Shown here: piece by piece, positions 7,569 to 14,666 of the stretch
How the letters are laid out: the number at the start of each line of letters is the position of its first letter
Numbering within the stretch: position 1 is the stretch's first letter
Assembly: GCA_047971485.1 (NCBI GenBank)
Contig: JBKDZR010000038.1
Span: forward strand, 1-55,192
Direction of reading: 5' to 3'
From: JBKDZR01 sp047971485
GTDB taxonomy: Bacteria > Pseudomonadota > Alphaproteobacteria > Rhodobacterales > Rhodobacteraceae
DNA: 55,192 nt
Program-made: the position numbers and the translations under genes
The notes under the pieces: model-generated
What the model saw: only the letters and a program-made list of their open reading frames with translations
Database searches by the model: none
What the model was told of the DNA's origin: nothing

Positions 7569-7999
7569 CCCCCGAGGCCCTGGCCCGGATCCACGCCGCC
7601 TGCTTCACCACCCCACCCCCCTGGGATGCCGCCGCGATCGCCGATCTTCTGGCAGGGCCCGGCGTCTTCGCCGTGACGGACAAGGCCGGCTTTGTCCTCG
7701 GCCGCGCCCTGGCCGGCGAGGCCGAGCTGCTGACCCTCGCGGTCATGCCCGAGGCCCGACGACAGGGGCTTGGGACCCGCCTGCTGAATGGCTTCGAAAC
7801 CACCGCCCGCACCCACGGCGCAACCGAGGCCTTTCTCGAAGTCGCCGCTGACAACCACCCCGCACAGACGCTTTATACAACCCGGGGCTATGACCAGATC
7901 GGCCGGCGCACGGCCTATTACCGCCACCCCGACGGCGCATCCGTGGATGCCCTCGTCCTGCGTCGCTCTCTGAGCGCTGGATCCGCACCCCAGCGGTAA
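7565..7999 (+). CDS. rimI: RimI-like N-acetyltransferase (GNAT)
   Basis: 144-residue GNAT enzyme, placed as RimI (N-terminal acetylation of ribosomal protein S18) by its coupling to tsaB. The acetyl-CoA-binding motif A reads LAVMPEARRQGLGTRLL near residues 60-77, followed by AFLEVAADNHPAQTLYTTRGY, the typical RimI motif B. Translation starts at a GTG that overlaps the tsaB stop codon by four bases. Substrate assignment follows context; GNAT specificity cannot be read from sequence alone. Confidence 0.85.
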   Translation: MTPEALARIHAACFTTPPPWDAAAIADLLAGPGVFAVTDKAGFVLGRALAGEAELLTLAVMPEARRQGLGTRLLNGFETTARTHGATEAFLEVAADNHPAQTLYTTRGYDQIGRRTAYYRHPDGASVDALVLRRSLSAGSAPQR

Positions 8000-8057
8000 C
8001 ACACACATGACACGCCCCCACACTTGGCGTATACCCACCAAAAAAATCAGGTTCGCC

Positions 8058-9077
8058 ATGGACACCCAGACCACCGCCCCGCTTATCGATCCGTTCCAGC
8101 GCGCGATCACCTATCTGCGCGTCTCGGTCACCGATCGGTGCGACTTTCGCTGCGTCTACTGCATGTCCGAAAACATGACCTTCCTGCCCAAGAAGGAATT
8201 GCTGACCCTTGAGGAACTGGACCGGATGTGTTCGGCCTTCGTCGATCTGGGCGTCCGCAAGTTGCGCATTACCGGCGGCGAACCCCTGGTCCGTCGGGAC
8301 ATCATGACCTTCTTCCAAAACATGTCCCGCCACCTGGATCGCGGCGCACTGGATGAACTGACGCTGACCACCAACGGGTCCCAGTTGGAACGCTTTGCCC
8401 AGCCACTGGCCGATGCCGGGGTGCGACGGATCAACATTTCGCTCGACACACTGGATGCGGATCGCTTCGCCGCCGTCACCCGCTGGGGGCGCCTCGATCA
8501 GGTCCTGCGCGGAATCGACGCGGCCCAGGCGGCAGGACTGCGGATCAAGATCAACACCGTGGCGTTGAAAGGCTTTAACGAAGACGAACTCTTCCCCCTC
8601 ACCGCCTGGTGCGCAGAACGCGACATGGACCTGACCTTCATCGAGGTCATGCCCATGGGCGATATCGGCAACGAGAACCGGCTGGGGCAATACTGGTCCC
8701 TGCGCGATCTGCGAACCGAACTGGAAACCCGCTTCACCCTACAGGACCTGACCGACCGCACAGGCGGACCTGCACGTTATGTGCAGGTGCAGGAAACCGG
8801 CCAGAAGATCGGCTTCATCACACCCCTCAGCCATAACTTCTGCGAAAGCTGCAACCGCGTACGCCTGACCTGCACCGGCACCCTCTTCATGTGCCTGGGG
8901 CAAGAGGACATGGCCGATCTGCACACACCGCTCCGAATATTCCCGAACGATCCGCGCCCACTGGAACAGGCAATCCGCGCCGCCATCAGCCTCAAACCCA
9001 AAGGCCATGATTTCGACTATTCGCGCCAACAACTCGACGGCCGGATGAGCCGCCACATGAGCCATACCGGCGGCTGA
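8058..9077 (+). CDS. moaA: GTP 3',8-cyclase MoaA (molybdenum cofactor biosynthesis)
   Basis: Radical SAM enzyme that, with MoaC, converts GTP to cyclic pyranopterin monophosphate. Of 339 residues, the SAM [4Fe-4S] motif is CDFRCVYC with Cys28, Cys32 and Cys35. The C-terminal cluster motif is FCESCNRVRLTCTG, with a further Cys in LFMCLG. The protein ends in the catalytic Gly-Gly (MSHTGG). The ATG at 8058 has AGG six bases upstream and gives the family N-terminus; an upstream in-frame ATG at 8007 adds 17 unrelated residues. Other moa genes are not in the window. It is convergent with the M20 hydrolase. Confidence 0.95.
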   Translation: MDTQTTAPLIDPFQRAITYLRVSVTDRCDFRCVYCMSENMTFLPKKELLTLEELDRMCSAFVDLGVRKLRITGGEPLVRRDIMTFFQNMSRHLDRGALDELTLTTNGSQLERFAQPLADAGVRRINISLDTLDADRFAAVTRWGRLDQVLRGIDAAQAAGLRIKINTVALKGFNEDELFPLTAWCAERDMDLTFIEVMPMGDIGNENRLGQYWSLRDLRTELETRFTLQDLTDRTGGPARYVQVQETGQKIGFITPLSHNFCESCNRVRLTCTGTLFMCLGQEDMADLHTPLRIFPNDPRPLEQAIRAAISLKPKGHDFDYSRQQLDGRMSRHMSHTGG

Positions 9078-9107
9078 TCACCAGACCGACACCTGTCACC
9101 CCACACA

Positions 9108-9181
9108 ACAGCGCCGCGCCAGCGGCGCCCGGCCCAACGGGATAAGCCGCGCCAGCGGCGAAGACGGGCGGGAGAGCCCGT
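9108..9181. terminator. Hairpin cluster between convergent moaA and M20 hydrolase
   Basis: Three stem-loops lie in the 109-bp gap: GCGCCGC/GCGGCGC (9111-9128), CCGC/GCGG (9147-9158) and ACGGGC/GCCCGT (9164-9181). The 14-mer CCGCGCCAGCGGCG occurs twice, at 9114 and 9147. No long T-run follows on either strand, so this is probably a structured convergent terminator region and not a canonical intrinsic terminator. Confidence 0.5.
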
Positions 9182-9186
9182 TCCCC

Positions 9187-10350
9187 TTACCCAACGGGCA
9201 GCGCCTGCTCCACGATCTCCGCATACCAGCTGCACCCTGCCGGCAGGGTCTCATCATTGAAATCATAGCCCGGATTATGTACCGCCGCGCTGTCGCCATT
9301 GCCAACCAGAATATAAGCCCCCGGCCGCGCCTGCAGCATATAAGCGAAATCCTCTCCGCCCATGATCAGCGGGGCCTCGGCGCAGCCCCCTGCCACCCGG
9401 CTGGCGACATCGGCGGCAAAGGCGGTCTGGGCGTCGGAATTGACCATCACCGGATACCCCCGCGCATAGTCCACCTCGACCGTCGCTCCAAAGGCCTGGG
9501 CCGTCGCCAGGGCAATCTCGTGCAGCCGCCGTTCAGCCATGTCGCGCACCCCCGCATCCAGAGTCCGCACTGTCCCGCGCAGCCGTACCGAATCGGGAAT
9601 GACGTTGTGGGCATTGCTTCCGGTCTGAAAACCGGTAACCGAGACCACAAGCTGCGCCACCGGATCAGCATTCCGGCTGGCGATGGTCTGTAACGCCAGA
9701 ACCAGATGACAGGCGGTCACGGTCGGGTCCACCGTCTCGTTGGGTTTGGCCGCATGGCCCCCGCGCCCGGTCACCGTGATCGAAAACTCATCCGTCGCGG
9801 CAAAAAACGGGCCCGGACGGATCTGGAACTGGCCCACGGGAATGCCGGGCCAGTTATGCATCCCATAGACCTCATCAATGGCGAAACGTTCCATCAGCCC
9901 GTCTTCAACCATCTCGCGGCCACCGCCGCCGCCCTCTTCGGCCGGCTGAAAGATGACCACGGCGGTCCCATGAAAATTCCGCGTCTCGGCCAGATAGCGG
10001 GCCGCCCCCAACAGCATGGTCGTGTGACCATCATGACCGCAGGCATGCATCTTGCCCGGCACGGTCGAGGCATGATCGGCCCCCGTCATCTCGGTGATCG
10101 GCAGGGCATCCATGTCGGCACGCAACCCGATCACCCGACCCGACCCGCCATTGCGCCCCCGGATCACACCCACGACACCGGTGCGCCCCAGTCCTTCGAC
10201 CACCTCATCGCAACCAAAGGCCCGCAGCCGTTCCGCCACCAGCCCGGCGGTGCGATGGGTGTCGAATTGCAGTTCCGGATGGGCATGGAAATCCCGCCGC
10301 CAGGCGACGAGATCGGGCATCATTTCGGCAAACCGGTTCTTGCTGGGCAT
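9187..10350 (-). CDS. M20-family amidohydrolase (hippurate hydrolase/HipO-like)
   Basis: 387-residue zinc-dependent amidohydrolase. Metal-site motifs are visible in order: HPELQFDTHRTA, GLRADMDALPI, KMHACGHDGHTTMLLG, FQPAEEGGGGG with the catalytic Glu pair, and the C-terminal IMGGEDFAYML. The dimerisation (lid) domain spans roughly residues 185-300 and includes the GRGGHAAKP loop. The ATG at 10350 has GAAGGA eight bases upstream. Members cleave N-acyl amino acids or auxin conjugates; the actual substrate is unknown. It follows the phasin gene by 31 bp in the same direction. Confidence 0.9.
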   Translation of the reverse strand: MPSKNRFAEMMPDLVAWRRDFHAHPELQFDTHRTAGLVAERLRAFGCDEVVEGLGRTGVVGVIRGRNGGSGRVIGLRADMDALPITEMTGADHASTVPGKMHACGHDGHTTMLLGAARYLAETRNFHGTAVVIFQPAEEGGGGGREMVEDGLMERFAIDEVYGMHNWPGIPVGQFQIRPGPFFAATDEFSITVTGRGGHAAKPNETVDPTVTACHLVLALQTIASRNADPVAQLVVSVTGFQTGSNAHNVIPDSVRLRGTVRTLDAGVRDMAERRLHEIALATAQAFGATVEVDYARGYPVMVNSDAQTAFAADVASRVAGGCAEAPLIMGGEDFAYMLQARPGAYILVGNGDSAAVHNPGYDFNDETLPAGCSWYAEIVEQALPVG

Positions 10351-10381
10351 CGCGCCTGTCCTTCCCCGCCGCGTGCCGACC

Positions 10382-10876
10382 CTAGCGTTTCTTGCCCGGT
10401 GCAGCGGCGGCAGCCCCCTGTTTGGAAATCTCGCCAATCGCCTCGCCAAGCTGGTCCTTGATCTGCTGATAGGCGGCCTCATTGGCATCGCGCGCGGTAT
10501 CGGCCAGCTTGCGCATCAAATGCAGCGCCTTTTCCACTGCCTCGCCATAGGCCTCAGTCTTGCGGTTCAGGGCGTCGGGGCCCGCAGCCTCGTCCACCCA
10601 TTGCACATGGTCCCGCGCCGCCGAGGTCATCTGGGCAAAGACCTCCATCTGCTTTTCCAGCAGATCCTTGTAGGCCTCGGCCGCCGCCTTGTTGGCATCG
10701 ACCAGCGCTTCAAAGTTGCGCCGATTCATGTCGATCACACCCGTCAGATCGAAATCCGGGGCCCGGCGCTGTTCGAACATGGCAAACATCTTCATCGGAT
10801 CAAAAGCGGATGTCACGCTGGCAGGATCGAACATCCGAAACATGTCGCTGAAATCATAGGGATTGCCTCCGGCCAT
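10382..10876 (-). CDS. Phasin-family protein
   Basis: 164-residue protein, almost entirely amphipathic helix: FEALVDANKAAAEAYKDLL and EKQMEVFAQMTSAARDHVQ are the classic phasin core. It ends with an Ala/Gly/Lys-rich tail (GAAAAAPGKKR). Phasins coat polyhydroxyalkanoate granules in the cytoplasm. The ATG at 10876 has AAGGAG seven bases upstream; a start six codons earlier has no such site. No PHA synthase or depolymerase gene is in the window, so it stands apart from the phaCZPR locus typical of the family. Confidence 0.85.
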   Translation of the reverse strand: MAGGNPYDFSDMFRMFDPASVTSAFDPMKMFAMFEQRRAPDFDLTGVIDMNRRNFEALVDANKAAAEAYKDLLEKQMEVFAQMTSAARDHVQWVDEAAGPDALNRKTEAYGEAVEKALHLMRKLADTARDANEAAYQQIKDQLGEAIGEISKQGAAAAAPGKKR

Positions 10877-11051
10877 CGCCGTTCTCCTTGCCAAGGGTCT
10901 GGACCCGGCTGTCGGGCCCTGTCATGGCTGAGTGAATCAGGCCTGCGCCTTTCGCGCAAGCCCCAATGCCGGCAAATCGCACGGCCCATGGTGGCGCTTC
11001 CCCCCTGGCTCGGGCAAACTGCGCGCGCCCTGCCCCGGAGACCCAGCCCCC

Positions 11052-13232
11052 ATGCACAGCCCACTGCCCCTGACCCGCGACCTGGTGCTGATCGGCGGCG
11101 GGCACAGCCATGCGCTGGTCCTGCGCCGCTGGGCAATGCGCCCCCTGCCCGGAGCGCGGCTAACCCTGATCGACCCGTCCCCCTTCGCCACCTATTCGGG
11201 CATGTTGCCGGGCTTTGTCGCCGGCCATTACGAACGCGCCGCGCTGAACATTGATCTGATGCGCCTGGCCCAGGCGGCGGGGGCCCGGTTCGTCTGCGGG
11301 ACAGCCGAGGGCATCGACCACGTAGAAAACACCGTCGCCGTCGCCGGACGGCCGGGGCTGCGCTATGACGTGCTGTCCATCGATATCGGCGTGACCTCCG
11401 CCATGCCGGATCTTCCGGGCTTTGCCGCCCATGCCGTACCCGTCAAGCCCCTGGGCCCCTTTGCCACCCGCTGGGCCGCCTTCGCCGAGGCCGCCCTGAA
11501 CGGCGCGGCACCCGCAGAGGTGACGGTGATCGGCGCCGGGGTGGCGGGAGCAGAACTGTCACTGGCCATGGCCCACCGCCTGCGCACCGCCCAACCCACC
11601 CTTCGGCTGATCGAGGCCGGCCAGGCCTTTCGCGATCTGGCCCCACGCGCCGCCGCCCTGTTGCGCCGGCGCGTGGCAGGGGCTGGGATCCAGGTGATCG
11701 AACAGGCCCCGGTGGCCGAGATCGGCCCCGGCTGGACCCGCCTGGCGGACGGGCGTCGATTCGCCCACGGGCTGTGCTGTGGCACGGCCGGGGCGCGGGC
11801 CCATGGCTGGCTGGCGGACACCGGGCTGGCGCTGGAAAACGGCCACCTGCGGGTGGACCGGGCGCTGCGCACCTCTGATCCGGCGATCTTTGCGGCCGGC
11901 GATTGCGCCCATATGGCCCACAGCCCCCGCCCCAAGGCCGGCGTCTTCGCCGTGCGCCAGGCCCCGATCCTGGGGCATAATCTGCGGGCCACGCTGAGCG
12001 GGGGCAAGACACGGGCCTATCGCCCCCAACGCCATTACCTCAAGCTGATTTCACTGGGCGCACAGGCCGCCATCGCCGACCGCCCGCCCCTGGCCCTGGC
12101 CGCGCCCTGGCTGTGGCGGCTGAAGGACCGGATCGACCGGCGCTTCATGGCCATGCTGAGCGATCTGCCGGCCATGGCCGCCCCCAGCCTGCCCCGCGAA
12201 CACGCGGCGGGCCTGGCCGAGGAACTGGGCCCGGCACCGTTTTGCGGCGGCTGCGGGTCCAAGGTCGGCCCCGGCGGGCTGGGCACGGTACTGGCCGGGA
12301 TGTCCCCCACGGCGCGACCCGACATCCTGTCCCGGCCCGGCGACGATGCGGCAGTGCTGGCCATCGGCGGCCAGCAGCAGGTCCTGACCACTGACCATCT
12401 GCGGGCGGTGGTCGAGGACCCCTGGATCATGGGCCAAATCGCGGCCATCCACGCGCTTGGCGACATCTGGGCCATGGGTGCCACACCACAAGCCGCCCTG
12501 GCCTCGGTGATCCTGCCCCGGATGCGGCGCAGCCTGCAAACCGCAACCCTGGCCGAGATCACCCTGGCGGCCGAGGCCGTCTTTCGGGCCGCCGGCGCCG
12601 AGCTGGTCGGCGGCCACAGCACCATGGGCGCCGAGATGACCCTAGGCTTTACCATCACCGGGCTGGTCCCTGCCGCGCCTGTCACCATCGCCGGCGCGCA
12701 TCCCGGCGATGTGCTGATCCTGACCCGGCCCATCGGGTCGGGCGTGCTGCTGGCCGCCGAGATGCGGGGCCAGGCCCCCGGGGATCTGGTGCTGCGGCTG
12801 CTGGCACGCATGACCCGGCCCCAGGGCACCGCCGCCGCAATCTTGGCCCCGGCCGCCCATGCGATGACCGATGTCACCGGCTTCGGTCTGGCCGGACATC
12901 TGCTGAACATCGCCCGGGCTTCGGGGCTGACGATCCGGCTGGATCCGGATGCCGTGCCGCTGGATGCAGGCGCACTGGATCTGGCCGGGCGGGGGGTGCG
13001 CTCCAGCCTCTATCGCGACAACCGCGATGCGTGCTGGCCGGCAATGACGGGCTTTGCCGAGGATCCGCTCAGCGATCTGCTGTTGGATCCGCAGACCTGC
13101 GGGGGCCTGCTGGCCGCCGTACCCGCAGCCCGGGCCGACGACCTGATCGCCGCCCTGCATGACGCGGGCGAGGCCGAAGCCCGGATCATCGGCGCAGCCA
13201 CAACTGGCCCGCCGGACCTGTGCCGTGCCTGA
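11052..13232 (+). CDS. selD: Selenide, water dikinase SelD fused to an N-terminal FAD/NAD oxidoreductase
   Basis: 726-residue two-domain protein. Residues 1 to about 380 form a pyridine-nucleotide-disulfide-type flavoprotein: LVLIGGGHSHALVL for FAD, VTVIGAGVAGAELSLAMA for NAD, and IFAAGDCAHM near the end of the fold. Residues about 390-726 are SelD, which makes selenophosphate from selenide and ATP. The catalytic site reads FCGGCGSKVGPG, with Cys401 and Lys404 matching the Cys17/Lys20 pair of the E. coli enzyme by spacing; it is cysteine, not selenocysteine. DVTGFGLAGHL is the conserved SelD motif. The fusion is a known architecture; the oxidoreductase may supply reduced selenium (inference). 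The ATG at 11052 has a weak GGAGA upstream. mnmH lies convergently 251 bp downstream. Confidence 0.93.
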   Translation: MHSPLPLTRDLVLIGGGHSHALVLRRWAMRPLPGARLTLIDPSPFATYSGMLPGFVAGHYERAALNIDLMRLAQAAGARFVCGTAEGIDHVENTVAVAGRPGLRYDVLSIDIGVTSAMPDLPGFAAHAVPVKPLGPFATRWAAFAEAALNGAAPAEVTVIGAGVAGAELSLAMAHRLRTAQPTLRLIEAGQAFRDLAPRAAALLRRRVAGAGIQVIEQAPVAEIGPGWTRLADGRRFAHGLCCGTAGARAHGWLADTGLALENGHLRVDRALRTSDPAIFAAGDCAHMAHSPRPKAGVFAVRQAPILGHNLRATLSGGKTRAYRPQRHYLKLISLGAQAAIADRPPLALAAPWLWRLKDRIDRRFMAMLSDLPAMAAPSLPREHAAGLAEELGPAPFCGGCGSKVGPGGLGTVLAGMSPTARPDILSRPGDDAAVLAIGGQQQVLTTDHLRAVVEDPWIMGQIAAIHALGDIWAMGATPQAALASVILPRMRRSLQTATLAEITLAAEAVFRAAGAELVGGHSTMGAEMTLGFTITGLVPAAPVTIAGAHPGDVLILTRPIGSGVLLAAEMRGQAPGDLVLRLLARMTRPQGTAAAILAPAAHAMTDVTGFGLAGHLLNIARASGLTIRLDPDAVPLDAGALDLAGRGVRSSLYRDNRDACWPAMTGFAEDPLSDLLLDPQTCGGLLAAVPAARADDLIAALHDAGEAEARIIGAATTGPPDLCRA

Positions 13233-13432
13233 CCCCGCCGATCCGTCATGCAACGTGGCAAACAGCACGCAGGGCCCACCTTGTTCGCCCTGAGCCCGGC
13301 CGCTGGCAGGCCTTGGCGATATGAAACATACCCGCCCCAGCCGGCCCAAACGCCCATCCAAGGGGCGGTCGCAGCCCTCAACGCCCAAGCTGAGGGGCCG
13401 GACAGGCGCAATTTCCCGGGCCACACGGCCTC

Positions 13433-13468
13433 GGGCACGCGCGCTGCACTCATTCCAGCACCGTGCCC
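13433..13468. repeat. Inverted repeat in the convergent selD-mnmH gap
   Basis: GGGCACG (13433-13439) and CGTGCCC (13462-13468) enclose a smaller TGC/GCA hairpin. It lies close to the mnmH stop codon at 13484 and may terminate one or both convergent transcripts. No gene is supported in the 251-bp gap. Confidence 0.4.
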
Positions 13469-13483
13469 GGCCCTGCCCCGCAG

Positions 13484-14563
13484 CTATCCCGCGCCGGACA
13501 AGAGCCCGGGATCGACCCGCGTCAGCGCCGCCACCAGATCCGGCAACCCTGCGTCGATCCCGGCCGAATCAAGCCGGTCGAACATCACACCGGCCTGTGC
13601 ATCGGGTCCGTGGCGGGCCGCCGATTTGGCATAGCGCGGATCGTAATGGCGCCGCATCAGATCCGCAGCGACCCCCCTGAAATCGCCCTCGCCCACCTGG
13701 CTCTGCCAGGCCTCGATCACCGCCCGGCCATGAAGCGGCACCAACCGCCCGATCATCGCCGAAAACCGCCCCGGATCGGCGACCAGATCGGGATAGGCCG
13801 CGCTGAAATAATCGGCCCGCGCCACCAGCGGTGCCGTCACCTCGACACGGGGGGCCGCGCACATGGCGGCCCAGACACGCGGCGGCACCAGCCGGTTGCC
13901 GATCTTGCTGCTTTCGGCCTCGACCACCACGGGACGGGTGGGATCCAGACGGGCCAGGGCCATAGCGATGACACTTTCCAGCCCCTTCTGGCTGGGTTGC
14001 GGATCGGCATATCCCCCGAAGATCGAGCCCCGATGCCGGGCCAGTCCCTCAAGGTCCAGCACTTGCACGCCCAGCCCGGCCAGCCGCTGCAACAGCAACG
14101 TCTTGGCCGTGCAGGTCGATCCGGCCAGCACGATCAGCCGATGACGCAGCGGCCGATCATAAAGATCACGCACCACCAGCCGCCGAAAGCTGCGATAGCC
14201 ACCGTCCAGCGTCTCGGCCCGCCAGCCCACCTCGCGCAACAGCCAGCCGAAGGTGCCGGACCGCTGCCCGCCCCGCCAGCAATAAACCAGCGGCCGCCAG
14301 CCGCCGAGCCGATCCGCCAGCGGCCCCTCAAGATGGCTGGCAATGTTGCGGACTACCAGCGCGGCGCCGATTTTGCGGGCCAGGAACTTGTCCTGCTGCA
14401 CATAGATCGTACCGACACGGGCCCGTTCCTCACCCGAAAGAACCGGCAGGGACAACGCGCCGGGCAGATGATCCTCGGCATATTCGGCGGGCGAGCGGGC
14501 GTCGATCAGATCATCGAAACCAGCGGCAGGCAGATCGGCAAGATCAGAGAGAACGAAGGACAT
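13484..14563 (-). CDS. mnmH: tRNA 2-selenouridine synthase MnmH (SelU/YbbB)
   Basis: Replaces sulfur with selenium at the wobble 2-thiouridine of tRNA Lys, Glu and Gln, through a geranylated intermediate, using selenophosphate from SelD. Of 359 residues, the rhodanese domain (about 1-125) has the active Cys95 in YCWRGGQRSG. The P-loop domain follows with GSTCTAKT at 148-155, a divergent Walker A in which the usual Gly of the TG pair is Cys151. The gene is convergent with selD. No selA or selB is in the window, so selenium use here fits tRNA modification; whether selenoproteins are also made cannot be judged. Confidence 0.93.
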   Translation of the reverse strand: MSFVLSDLADLPAAGFDDLIDARSPAEYAEDHLPGALSLPVLSGEERARVGTIYVQQDKFLARKIGAALVVRNIASHLEGPLADRLGGWRPLVYCWRGGQRSGTFGWLLREVGWRAETLDGGYRSFRRLVVRDLYDRPLRHRLIVLAGSTCTAKTLLLQRLAGLGVQVLDLEGLARHRGSIFGGYADPQPSQKGLESVIAMALARLDPTRPVVVEAESSKIGNRLVPPRVWAAMCAAPRVEVTAPLVARADYFSAAYPDLVADPGRFSAMIGRLVPLHGRAVIEAWQSQVGEGDFRGVAADLMRRHYDPRYAKSAARHGPDAQAGVMFDRLDSAGIDAGLPDLVAALTRVDPGLLSGAG

Positions 14564-14666
14564 GGCCCATCGTTACACCCCAAGGGGATGGGTGAAAACG
14601 GGGCATCCCCTGTCCGCACGGCACAGACGGCGAAAAAAGGCAGCCCCCCAAAGGCAGCCCACCCTT

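Noticed and set aside
10388..10494. Longer N-terminus for the M20 hydrolase overlapping the phasin gene
   Set aside because: The extra residues are basic and unrelated to the family, and ATG 10350 has a good ribosome-binding site.
12230..12260. Selenocysteine in SelD
   Set aside because: The catalytic codon at residue 401 is TGC (Cys); there is no in-frame TGA in the active-site region.
13010..13453. A 147-residue minus-strand ORF across the end of selD
   Set aside because: It is the shadow of the selD reading frame with typical GC-driven composition; no ribosome-binding site or family match.
14630..14660. T-run after the YbbP-type permease as an intrinsic terminator
   Set aside because: The upstream GGGCTGCC copies are direct, not inverted, so no convincing stem precedes the T-run.
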